A DNA stretch of 64,000 nt from Clostridiaceae bacterium (GCA_012522505.1 JAAYKJ010000215.1:1-64000), one strand, 5' to 3'. Positions 47,317-58,316 are shown, counted from the stretch's first letter. The notes: a model not told the origin generated them from the sequence alone. Numbers and translations are program-made.

Positions 47317-49140
47317 TCAGCTGTTTTTCTTTTTACCCTTGGCCCTGAGATTTGCATCCAGTATTTTTTTTCTAAGCCTTATATTCTTCGGTGTAATCTC
47401 TACAAGCTCATCATCCGCAATAAATTCAAGGCAGGCCTCAAGGCTCATATTCCTGGGCGGAACAAGCCTTAATGCTTCGTCGGAACCCGCGGCCCGTATG
47501 TTGGAGACATGCTTTTTCTTGCATACATTTATGACCAGATCATCCGTTCTGGCACTTTCACCAACAATCATACCCTCATACACCTGCTGCCCGGGACCAA
47601 TAAACAAAGTGCCCCGTTCCTGTGCATTATATAGCCCATAGGAAATAGCTTCCCCGGTTTCCCATGCTATCAGTGACCCGCGGGTTCTGCCGCGGACTTC
47701 CCCTTTGAACGGTTCATAGCCATGAAAAACATGATTCATTATACCATTTCCCCTTGTATCAGTCAAAAATTCGGAGCGGAATCCAATCAGCCCTCTGGCA
47801 GGAATTTTGTACTCCAATCTGGTTAATCCCTGACTGGGAGTGTGCATATTCGCAATTTCGCCTCTTCGTGCTCCCAGTTTTTCCATAACAGAGCCCATAT
47901 ATTCCTCAGGAACGTCAATGATCAAATATTCAATCGGTTCATACAACTCACCATCGATCATTTTGGTGATAACCTCAGGTTTGGAAACCTGAAATTCATA
48001 TCCCTCCCTGCGCATGGTTTCAATCAGAATGGCCAGATGAAGTTCTCCTCTGCCCGAAACTTTGAAGTTATCCGGGGAATCCGTTTGTTCCACCTTCAGA
48101 CTCAAATTTGTTTCCTTTTCCTTGAAAAGCCTGCTGCGAAGATGCCTTGAGGTTACATACACTCCTTCCTTCCCTGCGAAAGGACTGTTGTTCACCACAA
48201 ATTGCATGGAAATCGTGGGCTCATCCAAATCGATAAATGGCAATGGTTCCGGATACTCCAGGTCACATATGGTTTCTCCGATAGTGATATCCTCTGCCCC
48301 TGTCAGGCAGACGATTTCTCCTGCCTGGGCTTGTTCCACATCGGTGCGCTTCAACCCGGTGAAGATCTGTAGTGTTCCCACTTTTACTTGCTCGGTAGAC
48401 CCGTCCTTTCTGCACACTACCACTTTTTGGCCTTTGGTGATTTTGCCTCTTTCGATACGGCCGATGGCAATTGTCCCAACATACTCATCAAAATCCAGCG
48501 ATGAGATCAACAGCTGAAGAGGTTCTTCCACCTCCCCTTTGGGTGCAGGAACATACTTTATGATTGTATCGAAAAGTACAGACAGATCATGGGGTTCATC
48601 TGCGGAATCCAAATAAGCAAGCCCATCCCTGCCAGAAGCATAAACAACCGGAAATTCAAGCTGATCTTCGTTGGCTTCCAGCTCAATGAAAAGATCCAGT
48701 ATTTCGTCGATCACCTCTTGAGAGCGTGCCTCCCTGCGATCGACTTTATTGATCACAACAATGGGCTTCAAGTCTAAATTTAAAGCTTTCTGCAGAACAA
48801 ACCTGGTTTGGGGCATTGGTCCTTCAAAGGCATCAACCAGCAATAGAACCCCGTCAACCATTTTTAAAATTCGTTCCACTTCACCGCCAAAATCAGCATG
48901 TCCGGGGGTATCCACTATATTGATACGGATTCCTTTATATTGAACGGCTGTGTTTTTTGACATGATCGTAATTCCCTTCTCCCGTTCAAGATCGTTGGAA
49001 TCCATCACTCGTTCCAAAACCTTTTCATTTTCCCTGAATATACCGCTCTGTTTTAACATGGCATCAACCAGTGTTGTTTTCCCATGGTCGACATGAGCAA
49101 TGATTGCAATATTTCTTATGTCATTACGAAACGCCGGCAT
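47317..49140 (-). CDS. typA: ribosome-associated GTPase TypA/BipA
   Basis: Translational GTPase that helps 50S assembly, especially in the cold. The 607-residue protein has G1 [16 protein letters not shown]3 [13 protein letters not shown]4 NKVD, then domain II, EF-G-like domains III and V ([20 protein letters not shown] and [20 protein letters not shown]), and the BipA-specific C-terminal domain ([20 protein letters not shown]). The length is standard. GGGAG precedes the ATG at 49140. About 240 bases upstream contain one hairpin belonging to the next gene. Confidence 0.97.
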   Translation of the reverse strand: MPAFRNDIRNIAIIAHVDHGKTTLVDAMLKQSGIFRENEKVLERVMDSNDLEREKGITIMSKNTAVQYKGIRINIVDTPGHADFGGEVERILKMVDGVLLLVDAFEGPMPQTRFVLQKALNLDLKPIVVINKVDRREARSQEVIDEILDLFIELEANEDQLEFPVVYASGRDGLAYLDSADEPHDLSVLFDTIIKYVPAPKGEVEEPLQLLISSLDFDEYVGTIAIGRIERGKITKGQKVVVCRKDGSTEQVKVGTLQIFTGLKRTDVEQAQAGEIVCLTGAEDITIGETICDLEYPEPLPFIDLDEPTISMQFVVNNSPFAGKEGVYVTSRHLRSRLFKEKETNLSLKVEQTDSPDNFKVSGRGELHLAILIETMRREGYEFQVSKPEVITKMIDGELYEPIEYLIIDVPEEYMGSVMEKLGARRGEIANMHTPSQGLTRLEYKIPARGLIGFRSEFLTDTRGNGIMNHVFHGYEPFKGEVRGRTRGSLIAWETGEAISYGLYNAQERGTLFIGPGQQVYEGMIVGESARTDDLVINVCKKKHVSNIRAAGSDEALRLVPPRNMSLEACLEFIADDELVEITPKNIRLRKKILDANLRAKGKKKNS

Positions 49141-49309
49141 TCTTTCACTCCCTTACATCACTTTTCCCATTCTAATCTTATGGATAAGGGATTGTCAATA
49201 AATTTTTCATGAAAAATCTCATCAGTACCGTATCAGACACCGGGATTAACACTGGATTTCAAAACACCCAAAGACATGTTTGAGACTTAAAAAACCAAGG
49301 GTAACAGAA

Positions 49310-49334
49310 GTGGGCAAGCCTTGGCTTGCCCCAC
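49310..49334 (-). terminator. hairpin after the transglutaminase gene
   Basis: GTGGGCAAGCC and GGCTTGCCCCAC pair over two bases (one bulge). On the minus strand a T run appears only about 20 bases later, so termination is likely but not certain. Confidence 0.5.
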
Positions 49335-49382
49335 TAATGAACCGATATTGATTTGAAAGGATTCGACAAGATGCTGCCTGAG

Positions 49383-51974
49383 CTAACCGCGAAATAGCAG
49401 GCCACGGAGCAGAATCCTACGGAAAAAGTACATCGTACGTCCCGTTTTGATCCTTGCTTCCCCTGCAAAATCGAAAATCTTCTTCTTCTGCTTATTTTTG
49501 TCAGGAGCATGCGCTCCAAAGCGGACGCTGTAAAAAACATCAACCATCTCGGCCATAGTCATATGAGTAAACTGAAACCGTTCATCAACCCGCTTGGCAT
49601 AATCCTTTGGCGTCTCACCAAGGCGTACTTCACACCCGGCCTGACACAGAAGGGTGACAAGGTGCCTGTAAAGCCAGATAACACTTTTTTGTGGTGACAT
49701 CATGTTCAGGATCAGACGCCGAATCAGCACAAACAACAGGTTGAGAAGCATGACAAACAGAATAGCCACAACAAAACAGATGAAAATCGTTACTGTGGTA
49801 ACTTCCCTGCCCTCATCGTTCTGCAAATCAATATTGATGTTCGGATTATAGGATAATTGCGATGACGGTTCCTCGAATTCCATTGGTATCCTCTCATAGT
49901 TTCCTTCACCGGAGCTCTCTGTTAGGCTGACCAAATAATTCATAGCACCGGCAAAGGTGCTGGTGGGCTCGAAAGTTACCCATCCTACGCCTTCCAGATA
50001 AACCTCTGTCCATGCATGGGCATTTTGATTGGTAACATGGTAATAACCGTTTTCATCAGGTTTCTCGGGCATGGCAAATCCTTCAACATACCTGGCTGGT
50101 ATCCCCAGTGCTCTGGTCAGGATACATAGTGCACTGGCATAATAAGAACAATACCCTTCTTTCCCTTCGAAAAGGAAATAATCTACAAAATCTTGATCTT
50201 CCGGAGGGGTTTGTGGCGTAAGTGTATATGTATAGTTATTCTGTAGATATTCCTCCAATGCCTTCACTTTGGAATATGTCGTTGAATGGTCTTGAGTCAG
50301 CATCATTGCAAAGTCCAGTACCCGTTGCGGGGTTTCTTCAGGGATCTGCGTATACAGCTGATATACTTCATTCCGGTGTCGTTCCAGGTCCCGATAAACC
50401 TGCAACAAATTCTTAAGATCTATTTGCATGGTCCCCACATTGGTAATATCACTTTGTTCCAACTGTTCGAAGAACTTTTGGTTGTTTTCGTTAAATCGTC
50501 GGTATATCCCTGGTTTGCTCATGTTAAAATAATTTTCCATAACCTTCATGCCATAAGCAGGCTGAATATAATCATATTTATATTGGCTATCCCCAGCCAA
50601 CCTTCTGTCAGCTTGAAAAATGCCATCAAAACTCTCTTTAATAATATATTTTTCGTCTCTTAACCCGAGTATCGGCTGGTATAATTTTAATGGAGTAAAC
50701 AATGATTTCGTTCGTACATTAAGATGTCTTATTGTGAGTTCTTTCTGAGGATGTATGGTTGACAGAAGGCCGGGCATATGATCCTCCCGCACAAAATCCA
50801 GATATTGATCGGGGGTAATGGTTTCAAGCTTTCTTAATGAAGTCGTTTCATCACTGCCTACAGAAAAAGCAGCATTACCCTCTTCCTCTGCAAAACCGTC
50901 TCTGCTGTGTTCTGGTAAAGTGGGGCCATTCTTCAGTATTTGCTCGATCGTTTCCACACCCCAGATTTCCATATCGATTGCCGTGGCTTTCCAACCATAG
51001 CGAAGCTCACGATGGTCCAACGTTCTGTCGCTCAGATAGTCCTGCCCTGATTTATCACTTGCTTCCCAGCCAAGCCCGGTATACTGATCATAAACCGCTC
51101 CCCTCAAATAAACCCTTGCCGGCGCCTTAACAACCATGACAGGGGTATAATCTGGCCTTACAGGCCCTCCTAGCTTGGAGGGATCCCCAAACCCGGTATT
51201 GGCCAGAGAAAAATGGTCATATCGGTCAATGTCGAATTTCATGGAAATATCCCAGTACCAATCATTGATTTTTTCATCAAGCCAGGGCCATTGGATGGGT
51301 AATTCACTGAACGAAAAGGTGGCTGTGATCAACAAAACCACGAGGGCAACCGGTATAAAATAGACCAGTGCGCTTGTATCGGAAGGGATCCCTTTTCGAA
51401 CAGAGGCCTTTTCTCTGTGAAGGATGTATTTGTGATAGATGAAGCATACGATTGCCACGGTGATGAAAACATAAAAGGACATCTTATCCACATGACGAAA
51501 CATTCCCCAAAGGCACATAAAAAGAACAAATCCAGGAGTAATCAGCCAATAAAACCGAAATCGTGGCACAAGAGAATAATAAACTGGGATGGCCACCACA
51601 AGCGAAAAAAGCCCAACAGACAGCATTAGGGAACCCGTAGAAATCGTTTCGTTGTAATACCCTGTTCCTACCTGATACATAACCTGACCCAATGAAATCA
51701 CAGAACCAAAGGTTTGTTGAAGATTGGCAGTTCCATCCCGCAATAGAAGGTATGCTGCAAAGCCAATGCCCAGACCAACAGTGCAATAGAAAACAATACG
51801 CCCGGGGCGCGTATTAACAAGAAAGTAAAACAGAATGGCTGCCAGGGCAAAAAGAAACAACTGCCATCCGTTTACAGGAATATGCATCGGCACCGTTGCC
51901 GCTTTCAGAATGGCATAGAGATAGAACACACCTGTTAACCCCAGAAAAAATTGATTTCTGTAGTCCTTTTTCAT
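49383..51974 (-). CDS. transglutaminase-like membrane protein (TgpA type)
   Basis: An 863-residue protein. Six to seven membrane helices at residues 1-220 are followed by a long extracytoplasmic part with a transglutaminase-core domain near 540-690: the catalytic Cys609 in GYCSYYASALCIL, His in QNAHAWTEVYL, and WVTFEPTS, where Glu stands in the place of the usual Asp. A further membrane helix (about residues 730-755, TIFICFVVAILFVMLLNLLF) and a C-terminal cytoplasmic region follow. The start at 51974 has AAGGAG nine bases upstream. It closes a MoxR/DUF58/transglutaminase module. Confidence 0.87.
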   Translation of the reverse strand: MKKDYRNQFFLGLTGVFYLYAILKAATVPMHIPVNGWQLFLFALAAILFYFLVNTRPGRIVFYCTVGLGIGFAAYLLLRDGTANLQQTFGSVISLGQVMYQVGTGYYNETISTGSLMLSVGLFSLVVAIPVYYSLVPRFRFYWLITPGFVLFMCLWGMFRHVDKMSFYVFITVAIVCFIYHKYILHREKASVRKGIPSDTSALVYFIPVALVVLLITATFSFSELPIQWPWLDEKINDWYWDISMKFDIDRYDHFSLANTGFGDPSKLGGPVRPDYTPVMVVKAPARVYLRGAVYDQYTGLGWEASDKSGQDYLSDRTLDHRELRYGWKATAIDMEIWGVETIEQILKNGPTLPEHSRDGFAEEEGNAAFSVGSDETTSLRKLETITPDQYLDFVREDHMPGLLSTIHPQKELTIRHLNVRTKSLFTPLKLYQPILGLRDEKYIIKESFDGIFQADRRLAGDSQYKYDYIQPAYGMKVMENYFNMSKPGIYRRFNENNQKFFEQLEQSDITNVGTMQIDLKNLLQVYRDLERHRNEVYQLYTQIPEETPQRVLDFAMMLTQDHSTTYSKVKALEEYLQNNYTYTLTPQTPPEDQDFVDYFLFEGKEGYCSYYASALCILTRALGIPARYVEGFAMPEKPDENGYYHVTNQNAHAWTEVYLEGVGWVTFEPTSTFAGAMNYLVSLTESSGEGNYERIPMEFEEPSSQLSYNPNINIDLQNDEGREVTTVTIFICFVVAILFVMLLNLLFVLIRRLILNMMSPQKSVIWLYRHLVTLLCQAGCEVRLGETPKDYAKRVDERFQFTHMTMAEMVDVFYSVRFGAHAPDKNKQKKKIFDFAGEARIKTGRTMYFFRRILLRGLLFRG

Positions 51975-51988
51975 CAGATTTCTCTCCT

Positions 51989-53194
51989 TCATCCTGCTGT
52001 CTGCTTATTAACATCGCCAACCTTCAGGTTTTTAAACAAATGTATTACCCTGATCCCCAGTTCGGGCATTTCTTCTTCGAGCGCTTTTTCAACCTCGTGC
52101 TTCATATCCCCATCGAAAACTTCACAATAAAACAGTGAAACATCATGTCCGTTGGCATGCATTTTTTGAAGGCCGTCCAGGTGATTTTCGTCAACGACAG
52201 GCGTAAAAACCATCACGCTTTGCTTTTCTGGTATGCTGTCAATAAAGGTTCTCATCATCTCCTCAAAGGAAACCTTCTGATCAAATGGCATAAAGGACAG
52301 CAATTCGTATAGCTGTTCAAACCCATTCATATTGGAAAATTCAAGCGTAACCTGATCACTTCTGAAAAAGCAAAGCTTTAGAGCAATTCCCGTACTTAAG
52401 AATACCCTTGCCAGTGACACAAGAACCTCTATCGTTCTGTCTTCTATTTTCAAAACCTCTTCTGCCTCCCCGACAATTTCTTCGAGGTTCAGCATCACCC
52501 AAAATTCCTTTTCGGAGGAAGCATTGGTTTCCTTTATCATCCATTTGTGAAATTTCGACGAAAGCTTCCAATGGATTTTTTTCAGGCTATCACCGAATAT
52601 ATACTCCCGGATGTCGCGGATTTCGGTATGACCGATATTTTTTCTCTGGGATAAATACTCATTATCGGATAGCCTGATATAGGGAATTTCCAGTTCCTCC
52701 AGCGGTAAAATGCGAGGGTAAACTCTGATCAGTTTTGTTTCCTCGGGTAAATACCGTAAGCAGAACAGATTAAGAAAGTCCCGTACTTCAATTTTGGATA
52801 TGCCGATTTTATATTTCCCTCTGTACAGGATTGGAACATTGAAATGAAATGCCTGCTGGGAAAATGGCTTTAGTGTAAGTTGCTCATTTCTCATGTCTTT
52901 GATCAGCATCTGACCTTCCATATGCATATAAACAGTAAAATAAAGAATATGCAGCGGTGTTCCGTTATGGATGGTCATGGTATAATCCAGAACCTCACCC
53001 TTCTGGTATTCACGCTTGTTGATTTTCTCACCGTATCGGAAAGCATTGTAGACGATGACCAAGTATATGAAAGAAATGATTGGAAGCATCAGGACAATGT
53101 AAAAAAGCGTATACGGAAAGAAGCCGCCATCAAAATATATATAGACCAAAGACAAAAACAACAGGATGCCATATCCGATTCTATTTCTTTTCAT
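51989..53194 (-). CDS. DUF58 domain protein
   Basis: A 401-residue protein with two N-terminal membrane helices (IGYGILLFLSLVYIYF and TLFYIVLMLPIISFIYLVIV) and the DUF58 signature EIRDIREYIFGDSLKKIHWK followed by LSSKFHKWMIKE. The C-terminal part resembles a von Willebrand A fold. DUF58 genes nearly always follow a MoxR ATPase, as here (27 bases after it). Function is not established; envelope protein assembly is often proposed. AAGGAGG precedes the ATG. Confidence 0.88.
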   Translation of the reverse strand: MKRNRIGYGILLFLSLVYIYFDGGFFPYTLFYIVLMLPIISFIYLVIVYNAFRYGEKINKREYQKGEVLDYTMTIHNGTPLHILYFTVYMHMEGQMLIKDMRNEQLTLKPFSQQAFHFNVPILYRGKYKIGISKIEVRDFLNLFCLRYLPEETKLIRVYPRILPLEELEIPYIRLSDNEYLSQRKNIGHTEIRDIREYIFGDSLKKIHWKLSSKFHKWMIKETNASSEKEFWVMLNLEEIVGEAEEVLKIEDRTIEVLVSLARVFLSTGIALKLCFFRSDQVTLEFSNMNGFEQLYELLSFMPFDQKVSFEEMMRTFIDSIPEKQSVMVFTPVVDENHLDGLQKMHANGHDVSLFYCEVFDGDMKHEVEKALEEEMPELGIRVIHLFKNLKVGDVNKQTAG

Positions 53195-53221
53195 GGCTTC
53201 CTCCTTATCTTCTGTTCTCCA

Positions 53222-54154
53222 TCAGGAAGGTACCCTTATTTTTGAGAGGAGATCTGAAAGAATGCTTTCAGTAGTAACCTTGCGGATACGTGCTTCCTGC
53301 CGCAGGATCATCCGGTGGGACAACACCGGGATTACAAGGTTTTTCACATCATCTGGCGTAACATAATCCCTTCCCATATACATTGCCAATGCCTGTGAAG
53401 CCCGCATCAAATAAATGGAAGCCCTTGGGCTGCAGCCCAAAATAACTTGCTCCTGACGACGCGTGCTTTGAACGATATCAACAATATATTCGCCGATAGC
53501 ACGCTCTACGCGGACAGCCCTAACCTGCCTGCGCAGTTGTATAACCTGTTCGCCACTTGCCACTGCTTGCAGCTCATGCAGCGGGTTGTGCTCTTGAAAA
53601 CGGAATAGAATATTCACTTCATCTTCCATGTCGGGGTATCCCATGGTCACCTTCATTAAGAAACGATCCAACTGGGCTTCGGGCAACGGATAGGTACCCA
53701 TATATTCAACTGGGTTTTGTGTAGCAATAACCATGAACGGATCAGGTACCGAATAGGTGGCTCCATCCACTGTAACCTGCCTTTCTTCCATAACCTCCAG
53801 CATGCTGGCCTGGGTTTTGGGTGATGTGCGGTTGATCTCATCGGCCAGAATAATATGACTCATAATGCTGCCCTGTTTGTATTCAAATTCACTGGTTTTG
53901 GGGTTGAACATTGAAAACCCGGTTATGTCTGAGGGCAGAATATCCGGAGTGAACTGAATCCGGTTAAAGGTTACCCCAATAGATTTCGCAAGGGCATAAG
54001 CCATCGTTGTCTTCCCTATGCCTGGCACATCTTCTATCAAGACATGCCCGCCAGCGGCCAAACATACGACCATCAGCTTTGCAGCCCCACTTTGGCCGAC
54101 CATGACCTTCCCCATATTTTCTACAATCGTTTGCATTACAGACTTATTCTCCAT
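53222..54154 (-). CDS. MoxR-family AAA+ ATPase
   Basis: A 310-residue chaperone-like ATPase with Walker A EDVPGIGKTTMAYALAK, Walker B IILADEINRTSPKTQASMLE, ATQNPVEYMGTYPLPEAQLD and sensor 2 GCSPRASIYLMRASQALAMY. The length and motifs are typical. GGGGG lies seven bases before the ATG at 54154. It is first in an operon with the DUF58 and transglutaminase genes. Such trios are thought to assemble or activate a surface complex, perhaps with metal cofactors. Confidence 0.92.
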   Translation of the reverse strand: MENKSVMQTIVENMGKVMVGQSGAAKLMVVCLAAGGHVLIEDVPGIGKTTMAYALAKSIGVTFNRIQFTPDILPSDITGFSMFNPKTSEFEYKQGSIMSHIILADEINRTSPKTQASMLEVMEERQVTVDGATYSVPDPFMVIATQNPVEYMGTYPLPEAQLDRFLMKVTMGYPDMEDEVNILFRFQEHNPLHELQAVASGEQVIQLRRQVRAVRVERAIGEYIVDIVQSTRRQEQVILGCSPRASIYLMRASQALAMYMGRDYVTPDDVKNLVIPVLSHRMILRQEARIRKVTTESILSDLLSKIRVPS

Positions 54155-54466
54155 ATTTTAACCCCCGTTCATTAATTTCCAGTGTATGCCCGATGCTTGT
54201 ACTATTCCGGATAATTCCAGTTTTATGCTTTCATTTATTTGTGCGATTGAAAGTATGCGGAACAAAGAAGACCCATTTGGTTTAATTAAGAATACAAACT
54301 CTGAAGTAGACCATCCCAAAAAAGGTTACTGAATTATTGTATCATAGGATAATATTGTCAGACATCGGCAAAAATTAACGAAAAATACAGCTTAATTTTG
54401 TTATCATCCCTATTGCAGAGCAAACCTGCGATGACAAATCTTAGCAAATGCAGGGCTGAATAAGAC
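54155..54466. other. 312-bp intergenic region between the MoxR gene and murD
   Basis: AT-rich and without an open frame. A weak promoter-like pair on the minus strand near 54330-54360 (a TGACA and TACAAT) has poor spacing. No repeat copy and no hairpin of note. Confidence 0.4.
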
Positions 54467-55861
54467 TTAACTTATGCCGTTGACGATCTGTTTGAAATGA
54501 TTGCCCCGTTCCTGAAAATTTGGGTACATATCAAAACTGGCACTGGCGGGCGACAGCAAAACAATATCACCTGCATGGGCAAGATTATATGCTCTCTCAA
54601 CAGCCTCTTGCATGCTCGTTGCCCTTACGATGGGTATGGGTTTAAAGCAACTTTTTTCAACAAAAATACGGTAGGCTTGTTCTATTTTATCTGCGGTAGC
54701 TCCAAGCAGCACCAATGCTTTTACACGTTCGTGAATAACAGGGGCCAGTTCATCATAACAAAGGTTTTTATCATACCCGCCTGCGATCAGAACAACATTT
54801 CCAGCAAAAGCCTTGATAGAGGCAATAGTTCGGGTAGGGCTTGAACCAATGGAATCGTTGTAAAAGGAAATTCCTTTGAAGTTCCGGACAAACTCACTGC
54901 GGTGTTCTACGCCAGCAAAGGTTCTCGCAACAAAACGGACGGTATCGGTGCTGACATCGGGAGTCACTGCCAGCATGGCAGCCATCAGGTTTTCCACATT
55001 GTGCATGCCGGGAAGCCTGATTTCATGAATAGGAATGATCTCCTCTTCAATCTCCTGTTTTCTCAGAACAATCCGATTACTTCTGATGAAGGCCCCGCAA
55101 GTGCATTCTTCCCTGCTACTGAACAGTAGAAGAGAAGCCTTCACCAGCGGAATAAAGCTTTTTGTTCTGGGATTATCATAATTCAATACAATCCTGTTTG
55201 ATTCGTTTTGATATTTGAAAATATTCGTCTTCGCGCTGATATACTCTTCCATAGATTTATGTATATCAAGATGGTTCGGAGAAATGTTTGTAATAACAGC
55301 AACATCGGGGCTATGCTTCATGGTATGCAATTGAAAGCTGGACAATTCAAGCACTACCCTGTCATCAGCATTCATCTCGTGAACCCTGTCTAGAAGCGGG
55401 GTTCCGATATTCCCTCCCAGATAACAATGATAGCCTTCTTGCTTCAGCATCTCATAGATGAGCGTTGTGGTCGTAGTTTTTCCGTCACTTCCTGTTACCG
55501 CATAGATAAAAGCAGGACACAGCTTCATAAAAGTTTCCATTTCTGAAGTGAGTTCCGCACCATTGCTGGTTTCCCGTTGAATCTGCGGAAGGTCAAACCG
55601 CATACCCGGCGTCCTGAAAATAATATCAAAGCCGGACAATCGATCCAGATAATCCGCCCCAAGAGAAAATTCAATACCCAGCTCTTTGAATTCATCCACC
55701 AGCCCCGAAAAAGCCTGTTCCTCTTTTTTGTCGAAAACCGTTACCTCAGCCCCCCACTGAGCCAGTGTTCTGGCCAATGGTCGATTGCTGATACCAAACC
55801 CCAAAACAGCTGTGCGTTTTCCGCGAATCTCTTCACGATAGGTTTCCAGTGCCCTGTTCAT
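54467..55861 (-). CDS. murD: UDP-N-acetylmuramoyl-L-alanine:D-glutamate ligase
   Basis: Adds D-glutamate to the peptidoglycan precursor in the cytoplasm. The 464-residue protein has the N-terminal UDP-binding domain (TAVLGFGISNRPLARTLAQW), the ATP loop TGSDGKTTTTTLIYEML (an Asp form of the usual GTNGKT), SSFQLHTMKHSPDVAVITNI, HLDIHKSMEEY and the C-terminal NDSIGSSPTRTIASIKAF. It is separated from other mur genes; the rest of the pathway lies elsewhere. AAGGCGG precedes the ATG. Confidence 0.94.
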   Translation of the reverse strand: MNRALETYREEIRGKRTAVLGFGISNRPLARTLAQWGAEVTVFDKKEEQAFSGLVDEFKELGIEFSLGADYLDRLSGFDIIFRTPGMRFDLPQIQRETSNGAELTSEMETFMKLCPAFIYAVTGSDGKTTTTTLIYEMLKQEGYHCYLGGNIGTPLLDRVHEMNADDRVVLELSSFQLHTMKHSPDVAVITNISPNHLDIHKSMEEYISAKTNIFKYQNESNRIVLNYDNPRTKSFIPLVKASLLLFSSREECTCGAFIRSNRIVLRKQEIEEEIIPIHEIRLPGMHNVENLMAAMLAVTPDVSTDTVRFVARTFAGVEHRSEFVRNFKGISFYNDSIGSSPTRTIASIKAFAGNVVLIAGGYDKNLCYDELAPVIHERVKALVLLGATADKIEQAYRIFVEKSCFKPIPIVRATSMQEAVERAYNLAHAGDIVLLSPASASFDMYPNFQERGNHFKQIVNGIS

Positions 55862-55978
55862 TGCCTTCCGCCTTCCAACATCCTTTTATTGTATTCCATG
55901 CTCTGGTGTACTTTAGACACCGTTATCATTATACAATAAAAGGCAGTGAGAAAGTAGTTTTTTCGTTTATTCCCTGAC

Positions 55979-57130
55979 CTATGAGAAAAGATTTTTTAAG
56001 AACTTACCAATTCTTATGAACAATAGCTCTAAAAAGCCGGCTTTCTCCACATCCAGTGCAGTGGAAACAGGAACTTTTGCCTGTACTTGCCCCTCATGGC
56101 TGATCACGTATTCTCCCACAACCGTTCCGGGTTCCACCGGGGCCGTCAATACATCTGTAGTTAATTTCAACTCATAGGTTAACTGGTCTTTAGAATTCAC
56201 CGGAATGAAAACCTCTGCACTTTCATCAAGTTTTACCGGAACGGATTTTTCCTTACCTTCTTCAACCGGTATCGAACCTACCGCGATTCCAGCTGAAACC
56301 GCCTGGGTGAATTCAAAGTTTTTAAAGCCATAGTTTAACAGTTCCTGTGCTGTCTGAAGCCTTTGCTCCTCTGATTCGGTATTCAAAACTACGGCAATCA
56401 TACGAATTCCCTTTTGCTCTGCCGTGCCAACCAGACAATACCCTGCTTCGGTGGTCCATCCGGTTTTCAGGCCATCAGCCCCGGGGAACCTGCCCAGCAA
56501 TGGGTTCCGGTTATATTGATGAATATTGTTATAAGTATATTCGGTCATGGATTCAATTTCCAAAATTTCCGGGTAATCTTCAATAATACGCCTCGAAAGT
56601 ACCGCAATATCCCGGGCACTCATGTAATGATCCTTTTCTGGAAGCCCGGTGGAGTTTTGAAACCGGGTATGGGTCAATCCAAGCTCAGCTGCCTTTTCGT
56701 TCATGACCCGAACAAAACTTGCTTCACTGCCATAAAGGTATTCTGCCAAGGCAATGCAACCATCGTTTCCCGAAACAACAGAGATTCCGGTTACGATTTC
56801 CCTGTAAGGAACCTTGGTGTCCACTTCCAGAAACATTCTGGATCCTTCTGTGCGCCAAGCCTTTTCCGAGATCGGAACAAGGTCTTGCCACTGTGCCTGT
56901 CCTTTCTCTATGGCTTCAAAGGCCAAAAGCAGCGTCATGAGCTTAGTAATGCTGGCAGGAGTTTTGGACACATCCGCCTCTTTTTCATATAGAATTTTCC
57001 CGGTTGAAGCTTCCATCAGTAATGCCGATCCCGCAGCGGACTCAAACTGAGCCAGAGATGGGAATTGAAAAGCAACAAACACAAATAACACCGATAAAAA
57101 AACAGATAAGCATTTTACTGTCATTCTCAT
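55979..57130 (-). CDS. D-alanyl-D-alanine carboxypeptidase (S11, DacF-like)
   Basis: Penicillin-binding enzyme that trims the terminal D-Ala of stem peptides outside the cell. Counting from the start at 57130 (383 residues), a signal peptide (VKCLSVFLSVLFVFVAFQF) is followed by the S11 motifs: SITK at 60-63, SGN in VVSGNDGCIALAEYL, and KTG in DGLKTGWTTEAGYCLVG. A C-terminal beta-sandwich and a final amphipathic helix (LLFIRIGKFLKNLF) that would bind the membrane complete it. The start at 57130 fits the signal peptide and has GGGGTG upstream. It may be the sporulation enzyme DacF or the vegetative DacA; the sequence alone does not decide. Confidence 0.9.
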   Translation of the reverse strand: MRMTVKCLSVFLSVLFVFVAFQFPSLAQFESAAGSALLMEASTGKILYEKEADVSKTPASITKLMTLLLAFEAIEKGQAQWQDLVPISEKAWRTEGSRMFLEVDTKVPYREIVTGISVVSGNDGCIALAEYLYGSEASFVRVMNEKAAELGLTHTRFQNSTGLPEKDHYMSARDIAVLSRRIIEDYPEILEIESMTEYTYNNIHQYNRNPLLGRFPGADGLKTGWTTEAGYCLVGTAEQKGIRMIAVVLNTESEEQRLQTAQELLNYGFKNFEFTQAVSAGIAVGSIPVEEGKEKSVPVKLDESAEVFIPVNSKDQLTYELKLTTDVLTAPVEPGTVVGEYVISHEGQVQAKVPVSTALDVEKAGFLELLFIRIGKFLKNLFS

Positions 57131-57246
57131 ATAGATAATGGCACCCCAAATCTTATCGTATGCCTGCATTTCCGGGCAAACGTCAACATAATCTTTATAG
57201 ATATTATGTTAACATTAGCCCGTCCCATTCTCAAATGTAAATTTTT

Positions 57247-58032
57247 CTATTTCGGTTGATTTGCAGATGATCCCAGGTATTCCCCGATCAGGTCTTTAAC
57301 GACTTCACCTGCAAGGATTAACCCGGCAACCGATGGTACAAAGGAAATGCTTCCGGGAATCTGTCTTCGTGACGTACATGTCCTTTCCACCCCCGGCGGG
57401 CAGACACAGGATTCGCTGCAACTGCTGCTTTCAGTTTCAATTGGCTTTAGTGGTTCTTCCTTGGAATAAACCACCTTCAGTGAATCAATTCCACGTTTTT
57501 TCAGTTCCTTGCGCATAACCCTTGCAAGCGGGTCGACTGAGGTTTTATAGATATCCGACACTTCAAACCGGGTGGGATCCAGTTTGTTTCCTGCTCCCAT
57601 GGCACTGATGACAGGAATTCCAAGCTTTTTGGCATTCACAATCAGATCCAGTTTGGCTGTAACCGTATCAATTGCATCCACAATATAATCTTCATCTCCA
57701 CGGATGATTTCCATTGCACATTCCGGCATGTAGAATCGCTTAATTGCACTGACCTCCGCTTTTGGGTTAATCTCTAGAATCCGCTCCCGCATCACTTCCA
57801 CCTTTGGCCTGCCAATGGTCTTTCTGGTGGCATGAAGCTGGCGGTTGACATTTGTAAGGCACACCAGATCATCGTCAACGAGGATGAATTTGCCTACACC
57901 TGCGCGAACCAGCCCCTCCACTGCGAATGACCCCACACCGCCGATGCCATAAATGGCAACCCTGCTGTTTTTCAGTTTCTCCAAAGCGTTCTTACCAATC
58001 AGAAGCTCTCCCCGGGAAAACTCATGAAGCAT
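57247..58032 (-). CDS. tcdA: tRNA threonylcarbamoyladenosine dehydratase TcdA
   Basis: E1-like enzyme that cyclises t6A in tRNA with ATP. The 261-residue protein has IYGIGGVGSFAVEGLVRAGV, LVDDDLVCLTNVNRQLHA, the DAIDTVTAKLDLI loop and the C-terminal SFVPSVAGLILAGEVVKDLI. A Cys-rich stretch CSESCVCPPG is inserted before the C-terminal part. The start at 58032 has AAAGGG upstream. It stands alone, about 75 bases from the carboxypeptidase gene. Confidence 0.9.
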   Translation of the reverse strand: MLHEFSRGELLIGKNALEKLKNSRVAIYGIGGVGSFAVEGLVRAGVGKFILVDDDLVCLTNVNRQLHATRKTIGRPKVEVMRERILEINPKAEVSAIKRFYMPECAMEIIRGDEDYIVDAIDTVTAKLDLIVNAKKLGIPVISAMGAGNKLDPTRFEVSDIYKTSVDPLARVMRKELKKRGIDSLKVVYSKEEPLKPIETESSSCSESCVCPPGVERTCTSRRQIPGSISFVPSVAGLILAGEVVKDLIGEYLGSSANQPK

Positions 58033-58287
58033 ATTTTTCACCCTTTGCTTTTGCTATCATCATCTCTATATTCCAAATTAGAGTCGGTCTTAACCTTACA
58101 CCTGGCTTGATAAACTTGAATTTAGTTTACACAACACCTAAGAAAAAAACAAGGCGCAGATGGCGGCATTGTGTATCCTCTTCATATTTCAAAACCCTGC
58201 TCTGTCTGCCTGCAGCAATTGATTCCTGCCCATACATATGGAATAAAAAATGAAGCAAAGTGTGGTTAAACAGCCTTGTTTTTGCTA

Positions 58288-58316
58288 TTGACAAACCACT
58301 TCATCCCCATTATAAT
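58288..58316 (+). promoter_or_regulatory. consensus sigma-A promoter of tRNA-Leu
   Basis: Perfect -35 TTGACA (58288-58293) and perfect -10 TATAAT (58311-58316) with a 17-base spacer, 23 bases before the tRNA. Confidence 0.92.
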